Numbered from the stretch's first letter, positions 13,895-22,777 are shown. The stretch: DNA of 64,000 nucleotides from an uncultured Streptomyces sp. (GCF_947488945.1 NZ_CANLBS010000014.1:124001-188000); one strand, 5' to 3'. Program-made: numbers and translations. Notes: generated by a model from the sequence alone, not told the origin.

Positions 13895-16300
13895 TCAGGA
13901 AGCCGCGTCGGGCGTCGGCAACGCTTCGAGCAGCGCACGGAGCCGCGTCGTCCGCTCCTGTGCCGGGACACCGGCGACGGCTCGGGGCAGCGCCTGGTCC
14001 ACACCGTGCACCACGGACAGGTGGCGCTCCGCCCGGCCGAAGGCGGTGTACACCCACGGCCTGCTCAGTCCGGCCGCGGCGTCGCCGGGCAGCACGACCA
14101 CCGCGGCCGGCCAGCGCATCCCGGCCGCCTGGTGGGCGCTCAGCGCCCAGCCGTGCCGGACCGCCGACGCGACCAGCGCCTGCGGCACCACGACGGGCTC
14201 CCCGGAACAGTCCAGCCGCAGCCCTTCGGCGTCCGCGGACACGACGACGCCCGGCACCGCCCGCCCCGGCGCCGGTACGTGCACCACGCGGTCGCCCGGG
14301 TCGAAGCCGCCGAAGCGGCCCGGCCCCGGATTCAGCCGCTCCTTCAGCGCCGCGTTGAGCGCGACGGTGCCCGCCGCGCCCCCGTGGCCGACCGTGACGA
14401 CCTGGGTGTCGGCGGACGGGATGGAGAACGCGCGCGGCACCGAGTCGGCCACCAGCTGCACGGTGCGGTGGATCGCCTCGCCGGCGTCGCGCACCGGCAC
14501 GATCACCACCTCCTTGCCCGGCGCCGCCACGGCGTTCAGCTCCCCGATGCCGATCCCGGAGACCAGCTCGCCGACCGGGCCGGGGTCCGGCGTGCGGGAG
14601 ACGACCTGCGGACACGCCCGGGAGGCGAGCACGTCGCCGAAGACCCGGCCGGCGCCCGCCGAACCGAGCACCCCCGGGTCGCCGCTCAGCACCAGGCGAG
14701 ATCCGTCGGCCAGCGACTCCACCAGCATCGCGGCGCCCTCCACGTCCAGTTGCGGTGCGTCGAGCACCACCAGCAGGTCCAGGGCGAGCGCGCCCTCCGC
14801 GTCCCGTCCGGGGCCCTCCGCGCCGGACAGCAGACCGGCCAGGGTGACCGCGGCCTCCGGTGCGCCGACGGCCTCGGCCAGCCGGCGCCTGCCGTCCGGG
14901 CTGTGCGCCGTGCCGAGGGCGCGCAGCCCCAGCCCGCGGGCGGCGGCGATCAGCGCGGCGGGCTCGGCGCGCGCCGCCTCCCCGCCGCAGTGCGCGACGA
15001 GCCCGGCTCCGCCCACCGCGCGGATCAGCTCGGCGGCCGAGGCGGAGGGGGCCGCCGACGCGGCCTCCGCCCAGTCGGCGCCCTTGCCGCACGCGTTGAT
15101 CAGCCGGGAGAGGCCGTCGGCGAGGCTCTCCTCCGCCAGCGCGTACCGGTCCAGGCCCAGCAGCACCGGGGCCGGCTCGACGGCCTGGCCGTCGGCCGCG
15201 CCGCCGTCCTCGTGCCCTTCCGCCTCGTCCGCCCCGTGGTCCGCCGTGTCGTCCGCCACCTCGTGCGGTCCGGTGTCGCCCTCGCCGGCCGGGTCGAAGC
15301 CCTCCTGGAAGACCAGCACGACCCCCTCGGCGACCGCGTGCTCCACTGCGGCCCGGGGATCGCTCACCCCGCGCTCCGCGAGACCCGCCGCCACCGTGTC
15401 CAGCTCCTGGGCGGTGTGGCCGAGCAGCGCCGCCCGCTCCAGCAGCCAGCCGGTCAGAGCGGCGGTCCTGCGCCCGTCGTCGGGCCCGCAGGCGTCGCCC
15501 AGCAGAGCACGGGCGAAACCGTCGGCCTGCTCGGGGCGTACGCCGGGCACCGACAGCAGCTGCCACGGGTCGTCCCGCAGGACGCCTGCCGCCTGACCGC
15601 CCAGCGCCGCGACGGCGGGCCGGGCCAGAGCCTCGGGCGCGCCGCCGGCGGCCAGCACCTGCGCGACGTCGGCCAGCGCCTCGGGGGCGGCCTCCGGGGC
15701 CGCCGACGCGGGCGCGGGCGCCCTCGGGCGCGCGGGGGCCGGGGTGCTCTCGGGGGCCGCGCGACGCGGTGCGGGCGCGGCGGCGGGGGAGTCGAAGAAG
15801 GTGGTGTCCGGCTCGGCGCCGCTCTCCACGGCGCGGACCGCCGCGAGGAGTTCGGCGGCGGTGCCGCTCAGCTTCGCCCCGGCCTCGACCGCGCCGGCCC
15901 TGGCGGCCTTGCGCTCCTCGATGCGTTTGCGCAGTTCGCGCTGGGCGGCGAGCTCGGCCTGCGCCTCGGAGAGCTGCGTCTCGGAGCCCTGGGCGTCCGG
16001 CGTGCCCCCGGCGACGGTCTGGCTCCCGTCATCGTCACCGTCACCGCCCTCCTCCGCGCCGCCACCGGAGGCGCCGCCGGCCTCCGTCGTGCCGTCCTCG
16101 GCCGCCGCACCGTCCCCGCCGGTCTCCGGGGTCCCACCGGCCGGTTCCGCGGCCTCGGGCGCCCCGTGGGAGCCGTCGTCGGGGGCCGGGGCCCGGCCGT
16201 CCGCCGGGAGGGCGGGGTCGGGCGGGGCGCCGGCGTCCGCGCCGGGCGTCGGGTCCTCGTCCGAGGGGCCGGGGGTTTCCCCTCGGGGAAGCGCAGTCAC
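13895..16300 (-). CDS. RecD2-like helicase homologue lacking Walker A and B motifs
   Basis: An 801-residue protein from a GTG start that overlaps the aldo/keto reductase stop by four bases. The first 150 residues are Pro/Gly/Glu-rich and probably disordered. A helix-hairpin-helix block (about 210-300) contains LRDDPWQLLSVPGVRPEQADGFA, the RecD2 pattern. The helicase core follows, but where RecD2 has GGPGTGKT it reads CGGEAARAEP. The DEASM Walker B reads LDAPQL, and GDxxQLPSV reads GDPGVLGSA. The motif VI area (WVYTAFGRAERHLSVVHG) is recognisable. So the fold appears kept while ATP hydrolysis should be lost. It may bind DNA or protein as a scaffold. Confidence 0.78.
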   Translation of the reverse strand: MTALPRGETPGPSDEDPTPGADAGAPPDPALPADGRAPAPDDGSHGAPEAAEPAGGTPETGGDGAAAEDGTTEAGGASGGGAEEGGDGDDDGSQTVAGGTPDAQGSETQLSEAQAELAAQRELRKRIEERKAARAGAVEAGAKLSGTAAELLAAVRAVESGAEPDTTFFDSPAAAPAPRRAAPESTPAPARPRAPAPASAAPEAAPEALADVAQVLAAGGAPEALARPAVAALGGQAAGVLRDDPWQLLSVPGVRPEQADGFARALLGDACGPDDGRRTAALTGWLLERAALLGHTAQELDTVAAGLAERGVSDPRAAVEHAVAEGVVLVFQEGFDPAGEGDTGPHEVADDTADHGADEAEGHEDGGAADGQAVEPAPVLLGLDRYALAEESLADGLSRLINACGKGADWAEAASAAPSASAAELIRAVGGAGLVAHCGGEAARAEPAALIAAARGLGLRALGTAHSPDGRRRLAEAVGAPEAAVTLAGLLSGAEGPGRDAEGALALDLLVVLDAPQLDVEGAAMLVESLADGSRLVLSGDPGVLGSAGAGRVFGDVLASRACPQVVSRTPDPGPVGELVSGIGIGELNAVAAPGKEVVIVPVRDAGEAIHRTVQLVADSVPRAFSIPSADTQVVTVGHGGAAGTVALNAALKERLNPGPGRFGGFDPGDRVVHVPAPGRAVPGVVVSADAEGLRLDCSGEPVVVPQALVASAVRHGWALSAHQAAGMRWPAAVVVLPGDAAAGLSRPWVYTAFGRAERHLSVVHGVDQALPRAVAGVPAQERTTRLRALLEALPTPDAAS

Positions 16301-17280
16301 AGCGTGCTCCAGTCCTGGTCGGGATAGCGGTGCACGGGCGCCGACACGTCGTCGAGCGCCTGGCAGATCTCGTCAGGAAGACTAAGCGCCTCCACCGACA
16401 ATGCCTCCGAGAGCTGCCGCGCGTTGCGCGCGCCGACGATCGGGGCCACCACGCCCGGACGGTCCCGCACCCACGCGAGCGCCACCTGGAGCGGGGTGGT
16501 GGCGAGCCCCTCGGCGGCCGTGGCGACCGCGTCCACGATGCGCCGCGCCGACTCGTCGAGGTACGGCTCCACGAACGGGGCCAGCTGCTCCGACGCGGCC
16601 CGTGAGTCGGCGGGCATGCCCGTGCGGTACTTCCCGGTCAGCACCCCGCGCCCCAGGGGGGACGACGGCAGCAGCCCCACCCCGAGGTCGAGGGCGGCCG
16701 GCAGCACCTCCCGCTCGACGCCCCGCTGCACCAGCGAGTACTCCATCTGCGTCCCGGCCAGCCGGGTCCGGGTGCCGGGCGCGGCGAGCTGCCAGGTGGC
16801 GGCCTTGGCGAGCTGCCAGCCGGAGAACTGGCACACCCCGGCGTACCGGACGCGGCCGGAGGAGACCGCGAGGTCCAGCACCTGGAGCGTCTCCTCCAGC
16901 GGGGTCACCGGGTCGAAGGCGTGCACCTGCCACAGGTCCACGTAGTCGGTTCCCAGCCGCTCCAGGGAGGCGTCCAGGGCGGACAGCAGATGGCCGCGCG
17001 AGCCGTTGAACCTGCGGTACGGGTCGCGGACGCTGCCCGCCTTGGTGGCGACCACCAGGTCCTCGCGCGGCACCAGCCCGCCCAGCAGCTTGCCGAGGAG
17101 GTACTCCGCCTCGCCGCCGCCGTAGACGTCGGCGGTGTCCACGAGGGTGCCGCCCGCGTCCCAGAAGACCTTCAACTGGTCGGCGGCGTCGTGCTCGTCC
17201 GTGTCCCGGCCCCAGGTGAGCGTGCCGAGCCCGATCCGGGACACACGAAGGCCGGTGCGGCCGAGATGCCTCTGCTCCAT
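16297..17280 (-). CDS. Aldo/keto reductase
   Basis: A 327-residue NADPH-dependent oxidoreductase with a TIM-barrel fold. The opening MEQRHLGRTGLRVSRIGLGT, the catalytic Asp/Tyr motif TLVDTADVYGGGEAE, the lysine in VVATKAG, the His region in DYVDLWQVHAFDP, and the cofactor end VAPIVGARNARQL are all typical. The start is set by this N-terminus; the frame is open 17 codons further upstream but without conserved sequence. Its stop overlaps the start of the RecD2-like gene, so they are co-translated. The substrate is unknown. Confidence 0.92.
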   Translation of the reverse strand: MEQRHLGRTGLRVSRIGLGTLTWGRDTDEHDAADQLKVFWDAGGTLVDTADVYGGGEAEYLLGKLLGGLVPREDLVVATKAGSVRDPYRRFNGSRGHLLSALDASLERLGTDYVDLWQVHAFDPVTPLEETLQVLDLAVSSGRVRYAGVCQFSGWQLAKAATWQLAAPGTRTRLAGTQMEYSLVQRGVEREVLPAALDLGVGLLPSSPLGRGVLTGKYRTGMPADSRAASEQLAPFVEPYLDESARRIVDAVATAAEGLATTPLQVALAWVRDRPGVVAPIVGARNARQLSEALSVEALSLPDEICQALDDVSAPVHRYPDQDWSTL

Positions 17281-17432
17281 GTGCGCCGAGATTACTGGCC
17301 GGGGCCCCGGCGGACACCGGCCTGTGGACAACCTCTGCCCACCGGTTCACGTGGACGGCGTGTCGTCCACAGGCCGGACCCGGGGCCTGCCGATTCGGGG
17401 CGGGGCGCGCTAGAGTCCGGCGCACAGGGACG

Positions 17433-17446
17433 TTACTGATCAGTAA
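17433..17446. promoter_or_regulatory. Perfect 14-bp palindrome before the LLM oxidoreductase
   Basis: TTACTGATCAGTAA is a perfect palindrome directly abutting the ribosome site AAGGGGAG of the gene at 17458. The position would let a bound repressor block transcription or initiation. The sequence resembles operators of TetR-like or MarR-like dimers; no such regulator lies next to it. Confidence 0.6.
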
Positions 17447-17457
17447 GGGGAGCGGCT

Positions 17458-18510
17458 ATGCGGCTCGGCATCAATCTCGGTTACTGGGGCGCGGGGATGG
17501 ACGGCGACAACCTCGCCGTCGCGCAGGAGGCCGACCGGCTCGGATACGACGTCTGCTGGGCCGCCGAGGCGTACGGCTCCGACGCGCCCACCGTGCTCAC
17601 CTGGGTCGCCGCGCAGACCGAGTCCATCGACGTCGGCTCCGCGATCATGCAGATCCCGGCCCGTCAGCCCGCGATGACGGCCATGACGGCCGCCACCCTC
17701 GACTCGCTCTCCGGCGGCCGCTTCCGCCTCGGCCTCGGCGTCTCCGGCCCCCAGGTCTCCGAGGGCTGGTACGGCGTCACCTTCGACAAGCCGCTGGCCC
17801 GCACCCGCGAGTACGTCGAGATCGTCCGCAAGGCCATGTCCCGCGAGCGCCTCACGTACGACGGACAGCACTGGACGCTGCCGCTGCCCGGCGGTCCCGG
17901 CAAGCCGATCAAGCTCACCGTGCACCCGCAGCGCGAGCACATCCCGCTCTACATCGCCGCGATCGGCCCGAAGAACCTGGAGCAGACCGGCGAGATCGCC
18001 GACGGCGCCCTGCTGATCTTCCCCTCCGCCGACCACCTGGAGGAGACGGCGGTCCGGCACCTGCGCGCGGGCCGCGAGAAGGCCGGCAAGACCATGGAGG
18101 GCTTCGACGTCTGCCCGACCGTGCCGCTCGCCGTCGGCGACGACGTGCCCGGCCTCGCCGACATGTTCCGCCCCTACACCGCCCTGTACGTCGGCGGCAT
18201 GGGCAGCCGGAAGCAGAACTTCTACAACCAGCTCGCCCAGCGGATGGGCTACGAGAAGGAAGCCGCCGAGATCCAGGACAAGTACCTCTCCGGCGACAAG
18301 ACGGGCGCCGGCGCCGCCGTCCCGCACCGGCTCATCGACCAGACCACGCTGCTCGGGCCGGTGCAGCGGATCGCGGAGCGCATGCAGGCGTACGCCGCCG
18401 CGGGCGTCACCACGCTCACCCTGGCGCCGGCCGGCTTCACGCGGGAGGAGCGGATCGCCGCCGTCCGCGCCGGCACCGAGGCATTGGAGCTGTCCGGCCT
18501 GGCCGAGTAG
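17458..18510 (+). CDS. LLM-class F420-dependent oxidoreductase
   Basis: A 350-residue luciferase-like TIM-barrel protein. It opens MRLGINLGYWGAGMDGDNLA and has LAVAQEADRLGYDVCWAAEAYGSDAPT-type segments (QEADRLGYDVCWAAE), TLDSLSGGRFRLGLGVSGPQV, and a C-terminal AYAAAGVTTLTLAP. These match the actinobacterial F420-dependent group related to methylene-H4MPT reductase, with cofactor F420 rather than FMN expected. The substrate is unknown. A strong AAGGGGAG site precedes the ATG, with a perfect palindrome immediately upstream. Confidence 0.88.
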   Translation: MRLGINLGYWGAGMDGDNLAVAQEADRLGYDVCWAAEAYGSDAPTVLTWVAAQTESIDVGSAIMQIPARQPAMTAMTAATLDSLSGGRFRLGLGVSGPQVSEGWYGVTFDKPLARTREYVEIVRKAMSRERLTYDGQHWTLPLPGGPGKPIKLTVHPQREHIPLYIAAIGPKNLEQTGEIADGALLIFPSADHLEETAVRHLRAGREKAGKTMEGFDVCPTVPLAVGDDVPGLADMFRPYTALYVGGMGSRKQNFYNQLAQRMGYEKEAAEIQDKYLSGDKTGAGAAVPHRLIDQTTLLGPVQRIAERMQAYAAAGVTTLTLAPAGFTREERIAAVRAGTEALELSGLAE

Positions 18511-18647
18511 CCGCAAGCCACCGCGGCGGGCGGGGACCGGTACGGCGGGCCCCGCCCCCGCTCCGGTTGCCTACCGTCCCGTACCGCCTTGTACTGGCCC
18601 AGCGGAACTGGCGACGGAACCGGTACATCCGCACGGAGGTGGCAACG

Positions 18648-19436
18648 ATGCTTTCGGCGAAGAGTCTCTTCGAGGAGATCCTCGACCACGACGCGTCCTT
18701 CCGGCTGTTCTGCTCCATCGCCGCGGGCGGCGAGGCCCAGGGCGGCTGGGAGAACGCCCGGATCGCCGCGCTCGTCCCGGAGAGCCAGCGCGAGCTCGGC
18801 CCCAAGATCGCCCGGCACGGCGCGGACGAGGACAAGCACGGCAGGATCTTCCACGCGCTGCTGAAGAAGCGGAACCTGCCGCCCGCGGAGGTCCCGCACG
18901 ACACCGATTACACGATGCTCCTGGAGGAGAACGGCATCGGGCTCTCGCACGCCCGGCTGCAGAGCGGCACCCCGCTCTCCGAACGCGACATCATCACCTA
19001 TCTGGCCCACAGCCGCGTCACCGAGCAGCGCGCCTCCGAGCAGATGCGGATGCTGCGCCACTACTTCGGCGACCACCCCGACGTCGGCCGCGCCGTGAAG
19101 ATGATCTCGAACGACGAGGACAACCACCTCGCCTACTGCCACGAGGAACTGCTGCGCCTCGCCCGCGAGGGCCACGGCCGGCTGATCCAGCGCACGCTGC
19201 GCGAGTGCGCGCTCGCCGAGATCGTCGTCTACCGCGACGTCAGCCTCGCCGTCATGGCGCACATGGGCGCACTGCTCGGCTGGCCCCGGCCCAAGTCCGC
19301 CGCCCTCGCGGCCGGCATCCGCGCGATGTACGCCTGGGAGCGGCTGGCCGGGTGGCACCGCATGGTCAGCCTGAAGACACCCGAACGGCGCAACGCGCTG
19401 GGCGGTGCCCCGGCGCCCGCCCCCGGGTTCGCCTGA
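18648..19436 (+). CDS. Ferritin-like domain protein
   Basis: A 262-residue protein from the ATG at 18648, chosen because GGAGGTGG lies just upstream. Helices carry paired diiron ligand motifs: HGADEDKHGRIFH near residue 65 and ISNDEDNHLAYCHEELL near 155, with further acidic residues (SIAAGGEAQGG). This suggests a ferritin-like four-helix bundle binding a dinuclear metal centre. It may be an oxidase/desaturase-type enzyme; storage is less likely because it lacks ferritin-like length and motifs. No operon partner is evident. Confidence 0.78.
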   Translation: MLSAKSLFEEILDHDASFRLFCSIAAGGEAQGGWENARIAALVPESQRELGPKIARHGADEDKHGRIFHALLKKRNLPPAEVPHDTDYTMLLEENGIGLSHARLQSGTPLSERDIITYLAHSRVTEQRASEQMRMLRHYFGDHPDVGRAVKMISNDEDNHLAYCHEELLRLAREGHGRLIQRTLRECALAEIVVYRDVSLAVMAHMGALLGWPRPKSAALAAGIRAMYAWERLAGWHRMVSLKTPERRNALGGAPAPAPGFA

Positions 19437-19446
19437 CCGTCTTCCC

Positions 19447-19474
19447 GCGCGCCCCCGCCCCGGCGGGGGCGCGC
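19447..19474. terminator. Bidirectional hairpin
   Basis: A perfect 13-bp stem (GCGCGCCCCCGCC, 19447-19459, with 19462-19474) lies between the convergent ferritin-like and corA genes. Confidence 0.7.
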
Positions 19475-19503
19475 ACGCGTCGTTGCGGCGGCGCGTGCGC
19501 GGC

Positions 19504-20508
19504 TCAGAGCCAGCCGCGCCGCTTGAACATCCGGTACAGGAAGAACACCAGCCCGCCCATCAGCGCGATCACCGCCGGATAGGTCCAGACCCAGTGCAGC
19601 TCCGGCATGTGGTCGAAGTTCATGCCGTAGATCCCCGCCACCATCGTCGGCACGGCGGCCATCGCGGCCCACGCCGAGATCTTGCGCATGTCGTCGTTCT
19701 GCCGCACGCCCATCTGCGCGAGATGGGCGGACAGGATGTCCGACAGCAGCCGGTCGAGTCCCTCCACCTGCTCGGTGGCGCGCGTCAGGTGGTCGCTGAC
19801 GTCACGGAAGAACGGCTGCGACTCGTCGTGCACGAACGGCACGCCCGCACCGGCCAGCCGGGCCATCGGGGCCGCCAGCGGGTTCGCCGCCCGGCGGAAC
19901 TCCAGCACCTGCCGCTTGAAGGTGTAGATGCGGCCGGCCGTCGTCTGTGAATTCCCCGAACCCCCGGAGCCGCTCGGCGCGAACACCTCGGTCTCCAGTT
20001 CCTCCAGGTCCACCTGCAGCTCGCCCGCCACATCGATGTAATGGTCCACGATCGCGTCGCTCACCGCGTACAGCACCGCCGTCGGGCCCTGCCGCAGCAC
20101 CTGAGGCTCGGCTTCCAGCCGCCGCCGCACGGCAGCCAGCGGGGCGCCCTCGCCGTGCCGGACGGTCACCACGAACGAGTCGCCTATGAACACCATCAGC
20201 TCGTCGGCGCTGACCGTGTCGCTCTCCGGCTCGTACACCACCGGCTTCAGCACGACGAAGAGCGAGTCGTCGTACACCTCCAGCTTCGGGCGCTGGTGGG
20301 CGCTGAGGGCGTCCTCCACCGCGAGGGGATGCAGGCCGAACTCCGAGCTGACGAGATCGAACTCCTTCTCCGTCGGCTCGTGCAGCCCGATCCACAGGAA
20401 CGCCTCCCCGCCCCTGCGCGCCTCGGCGAGCGCGTCGGAGAAGTCCTCGGGGCCGTCGGTCCGGCGCCCGTCCCGGTAAATGGCACAGTCCACGATCACG
20501 GCGGGCAT
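19504..20508 (-). CDS. corA: Magnesium/cobalt transporter CorA
   Basis: A 334-residue protein starting MPAVIVDCAIYRDG. It has a large cytoplasmic alpha/beta and helical funnel domain (FLWIGLHEPTEKEFDLVSSEF, EDALSAHQRPKLEVYDDSLF parts) followed by two C-terminal membrane helices. The GMN selectivity motif (GIYGMNFDHMPEL) sits between the two helices, and the basic tail RMFKRRGWL is cytoplasmic. It forms a homopentameric Mg2+ channel. The start codon region is 55 bases from the divergent histidine phosphatase start, so the promoters overlap. Confidence 0.94.
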   Translation of the reverse strand: MPAVIVDCAIYRDGRRTDGPEDFSDALAEARRGGEAFLWIGLHEPTEKEFDLVSSEFGLHPLAVEDALSAHQRPKLEVYDDSLFVVLKPVVYEPESDTVSADELMVFIGDSFVVTVRHGEGAPLAAVRRRLEAEPQVLRQGPTAVLYAVSDAIVDHYIDVAGELQVDLEELETEVFAPSGSGGSGNSQTTAGRIYTFKRQVLEFRRAANPLAAPMARLAGAGVPFVHDESQPFFRDVSDHLTRATEQVEGLDRLLSDILSAHLAQMGVRQNDDMRKISAWAAMAAVPTMVAGIYGMNFDHMPELHWVWTYPAVIALMGGLVFFLYRMFKRRGWL

Positions 20509-20563
20509 TCTTCCCCCCGCCTCGCCCCCTACGCACCTCGGCGCTCGAATTACGCTGGCCCGC

Positions 20564-21274
20564 ATGCCCACGCTGATCCTCGTACGACACGGCCGCTCCA
20601 CCGCCAACACCTCCGGTGTGCTCGCGGGCCGCACCCCCGGAGTCTCCCTCGACGAACGCGGCGCCGAACAGGCCGCCGCCCTGCCCGGCCGCCTCGCCCG
20701 GATCCCCCTCGCCGCCGCCGTCAGCAGCCCGCTGGAACGCTGCCGCCAGACGCTCCAGCCCCTGCTCGACGCCCGCCCGGACCTCCCGCTGCACGTCGAG
20801 GACGGCCTCAGCGAGTGCGACTACGGGGACTGGTCGGGCCGCAAACTCGCCGAGCTCTCCGACGAGCCGCTGATGTCCCTCGTCCAGCAGCACCCGTCCG
20901 CGGCGGCCTTCCCCGGCGGCGAGTCCATGCGCGCGATGCAGGCCCGCGCGGTCGAAGCCGTCCGGACCTGGAACGCCCGCGTTGCCGACGAGCACGGCGA
21001 GGACGCCGCGTACGTCATGTGCTCGCACGGCGACATCATCAAGTCGGTCGTCGCCGACGCTCTCGGCATGCACCTGGACCTGTTCCAGCGCCTGCACGCC
21101 GATCCCTGCTCGGTCACCGCTATCCGCTACACCCGGCTGCGCCCCTTCCTGCTGCGGCTCGGCGACACCGGAGACCTCGCGGGGCTGGCGCCCGCCGCGC
21201 ACGGCGCCGGGGCGGACGCGGCGGCCGACGGCGGATCGGACGCCGCCGTCGGGGGCGGCGCTGGGGCACCGTGA
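20564..21274 (+). CDS. Histidine phosphatase/phosphomutase (MSMEG_4193 family)
   Basis: A 236-residue branch-1 histidine phosphatase. The nucleophile motif LILVRHGRSTANTSG is at the N-terminus. An arginine lies in SSPLERCRQTLQPL, the conserved acid in GLSECDYGDWSGRKL, and the second histidine in VMCSHGDIIKSVV. The C-terminal 30 residues are Ala/Gly/Asp-rich. It belongs to the actinobacterial family that travels with mshC, DUF3090 and SCO1664-family genes. The substrate is not known. Mycothiol biosynthesis has an unassigned phosphatase step (MshA2), for which the location makes this a candidate; that is inference. Confidence 0.88.
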   Translation: MPTLILVRHGRSTANTSGVLAGRTPGVSLDERGAEQAAALPGRLARIPLAAAVSSPLERCRQTLQPLLDARPDLPLHVEDGLSECDYGDWSGRKLAELSDEPLMSLVQQHPSAAAFPGGESMRAMQARAVEAVRTWNARVADEHGEDAAYVMCSHGDIIKSVVADALGMHLDLFQRLHADPCSVTAIRYTRLRPFLLRLGDTGDLAGLAPAAHGAGADAAADGGSDAAVGGGAGAP

Positions 21275-21392
21275 TCTCTCCGGGCAGTAGGGTGGACGCG
21301 CCGTAGGCACCCTCCGGGCGACCTCCGCAACGGCGCGCCCGGGAGACCGGGCGCCGCCACCGTCCGCCGTCGATCTTCTAGGGAGACAAAAC

Positions 21393-21983
21393 GTGTCCCG
21401 TCAGGTGTTCCTCTACGACCCGCCGGACCGGTTCGTGGCCGGCACGGTCGGGCTGCCTGGCCGCCGTACGTTTTTCCTCCAGGCGTCGTCCCAGGGCCGG
21501 GTCACCAGCGTGGCCCTGGAGAAGACCCAGGTCTCCGCGCTGGCCGAGCGGATCGACGAACTGCTTGACGAGGTCGTCCGCCGCACCGGGGGCAACTCGC
21601 CGGTGCCGGCCGTCGCGCCCACGGACGTGCACGACACCGCCCCCCTCGACACCCCCGTCGAGGAGGAGTTCCGCGTCGGCACCATGGCGCTCGCCTGGGA
21701 CGGCGACGAACAGCGCATGATCGTCGAGGCCCAGGCGCTGGTCGAGCTCGACGCCGGCTCGGAGGACGACCTCGCGGCGGCCGAGGAGAAGATGCTCCAG
21801 GACGACGAGAACGGCCCGCCCATGCTCCGGGTCCGCCTCACGGGGGCCCAGGCACGGGCGTTCGCCAAGCGTGCGCTGGACGTCGTCAACGCCGGCCGCC
21901 CGCCCTGCCCGCTGTGCAGCCTGCCGCTCGACCCGGAGGGACACGTATGCCCGCGCCAGAACGGATACCGTCGCGGAGCATGA
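21393..21983 (+). CDS. DUF3090 family protein with C-terminal zinc ribbon
   Basis: A 196-residue protein from a GTG start. The N-terminal domain is the DUF3090 signature (QVFLYDPPDRFVAGTVGLPGRR, TFFLQASSQG, VALEKTQVSALAERIDELLDE). The C-terminus has a knuckle CPLCSLPLDPEGHVCPR, suggesting zinc binding by three cysteines and a histidine. The function is undetermined. Its stop overlaps the start of the next gene (ATGA), a coupling that implies the two proteins act together. It follows the phosphatase gene with a 118-base gap. Confidence 0.88.
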   Translation: MSRQVFLYDPPDRFVAGTVGLPGRRTFFLQASSQGRVTSVALEKTQVSALAERIDELLDEVVRRTGGNSPVPAVAPTDVHDTAPLDTPVEEEFRVGTMALAWDGDEQRMIVEAQALVELDAGSEDDLAAAEEKMLQDDENGPPMLRVRLTGAQARAFAKRALDVVNAGRPPCPLCSLPLDPEGHVCPRQNGYRRGA

Positions 21984-22777
21984 CGGACACCGGCACCGCC
22001 GCCGTCCTCGGCGAAGGGCGGCTCACGGTCCTCGGACGCATCGAGGGCGCCTCCAACGCGGTGCTCCACTGCACCGTGGAGCACGAGGGCGTCGAGCTCA
22101 CCTGCGTCTACAAGCCCGTCGCGGGCGAGCGGCCGCTGTGGGACTTCCCCGACGGCACGCTGGCCGAACGGGAGGTCGCCGCCTACGAGATCTCCGCCGC
22201 GACCGGCTGGGACCTCGTGCCGCCGACCGTCCTGCGGGACGGCCCGTACGGCGAGGGCATGTGCCAGCTCTGGATCGACACCGCCGCCGACGCGCCGCCG
22301 CTGCTCGCCCTCGTCGAGGGGGAGGAGCCCGGCGACGGCTGGAAGGCGGTCGGACAGGCCGAGGTGGGGGAGGGCAGGACCGCGCTGCTGGTGCACGCGG
22401 ACGACGCCCGGCTGCGCCGCCTCGCCGTGCTCGACGCCGTGATCAACAACAGCGACCGCAAGGGCGGCCACCTGCTGCCCGCCGCCGACGGATCGCTGTA
22501 CGGCATCGACCACGGGGTCACCTTCCACACCGACGACAAGCTCCGCACCCTGCTCTGGGGGTGGGCGGGCGAGCCGCTGACCGAGGAGGCCGTGGCGGTC
22601 CTGGAGGAGCTCACGGGGGTGCTGAAGGACGGCGGACCGCTCGCCGGCCGGCTGGCCGCGCTGATCACTCCCGCCGAGGTGACCGCGGTGCGCGACCGGG
22701 TGGCGGCGCTGCTCGCCGCCCGCCTCCACCCGGTGCCGAGCGGGCAGTGGCCGGCCATCCCCTGGCCGCCGGTCTGA
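21980..22777 (+). CDS. SCO1664-family protein with PI3/4-kinase-like fold
   Basis: About 265 residues from the ATG overlapping the DUF3090 stop; an in-frame ATG at 21947 is an alternative. The protein opens with a nucleotide-binding-like beta region (VLHCTVEHEGVELTCVYKPV, where the Lys may serve as phosphate ligand) and PLWDFPDGTLAEREVAAY. It then has VLDAVINNSDRKGGHLL, equivalent to the D..N catalytic loop of phosphatidylinositol kinases, and LYGIDHGVTFH, equivalent to the metal-binding DFG-like motif. A kinase reaction is plausible but unproven. Genetically linked to mshC and a phosphatase. Confidence 0.85.
   Translation: MTDTGTAAVLGEGRLTVLGRIEGASNAVLHCTVEHEGVELTCVYKPVAGERPLWDFPDGTLAEREVAAYEISAATGWDLVPPTVLRDGPYGEGMCQLWIDTAADAPPLLALVEGEEPGDGWKAVGQAEVGEGRTALLVHADDARLRRLAVLDAVINNSDRKGGHLLPAADGSLYGIDHGVTFHTDDKLRTLLWGWAGEPLTEEAVAVLEELTGVLKDGGPLAGRLAALITPAEVTAVRDRVAALLAARLHPVPSGQWPAIPWPPV

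Noticed and set aside
13895..16300. Pseudogene call for the RecD2-like gene
   Set aside because: The frame is intact over 801 codons, coupled to its neighbour, and the losses are confined to catalytic motifs, which fits a repurposed protein better than decay.
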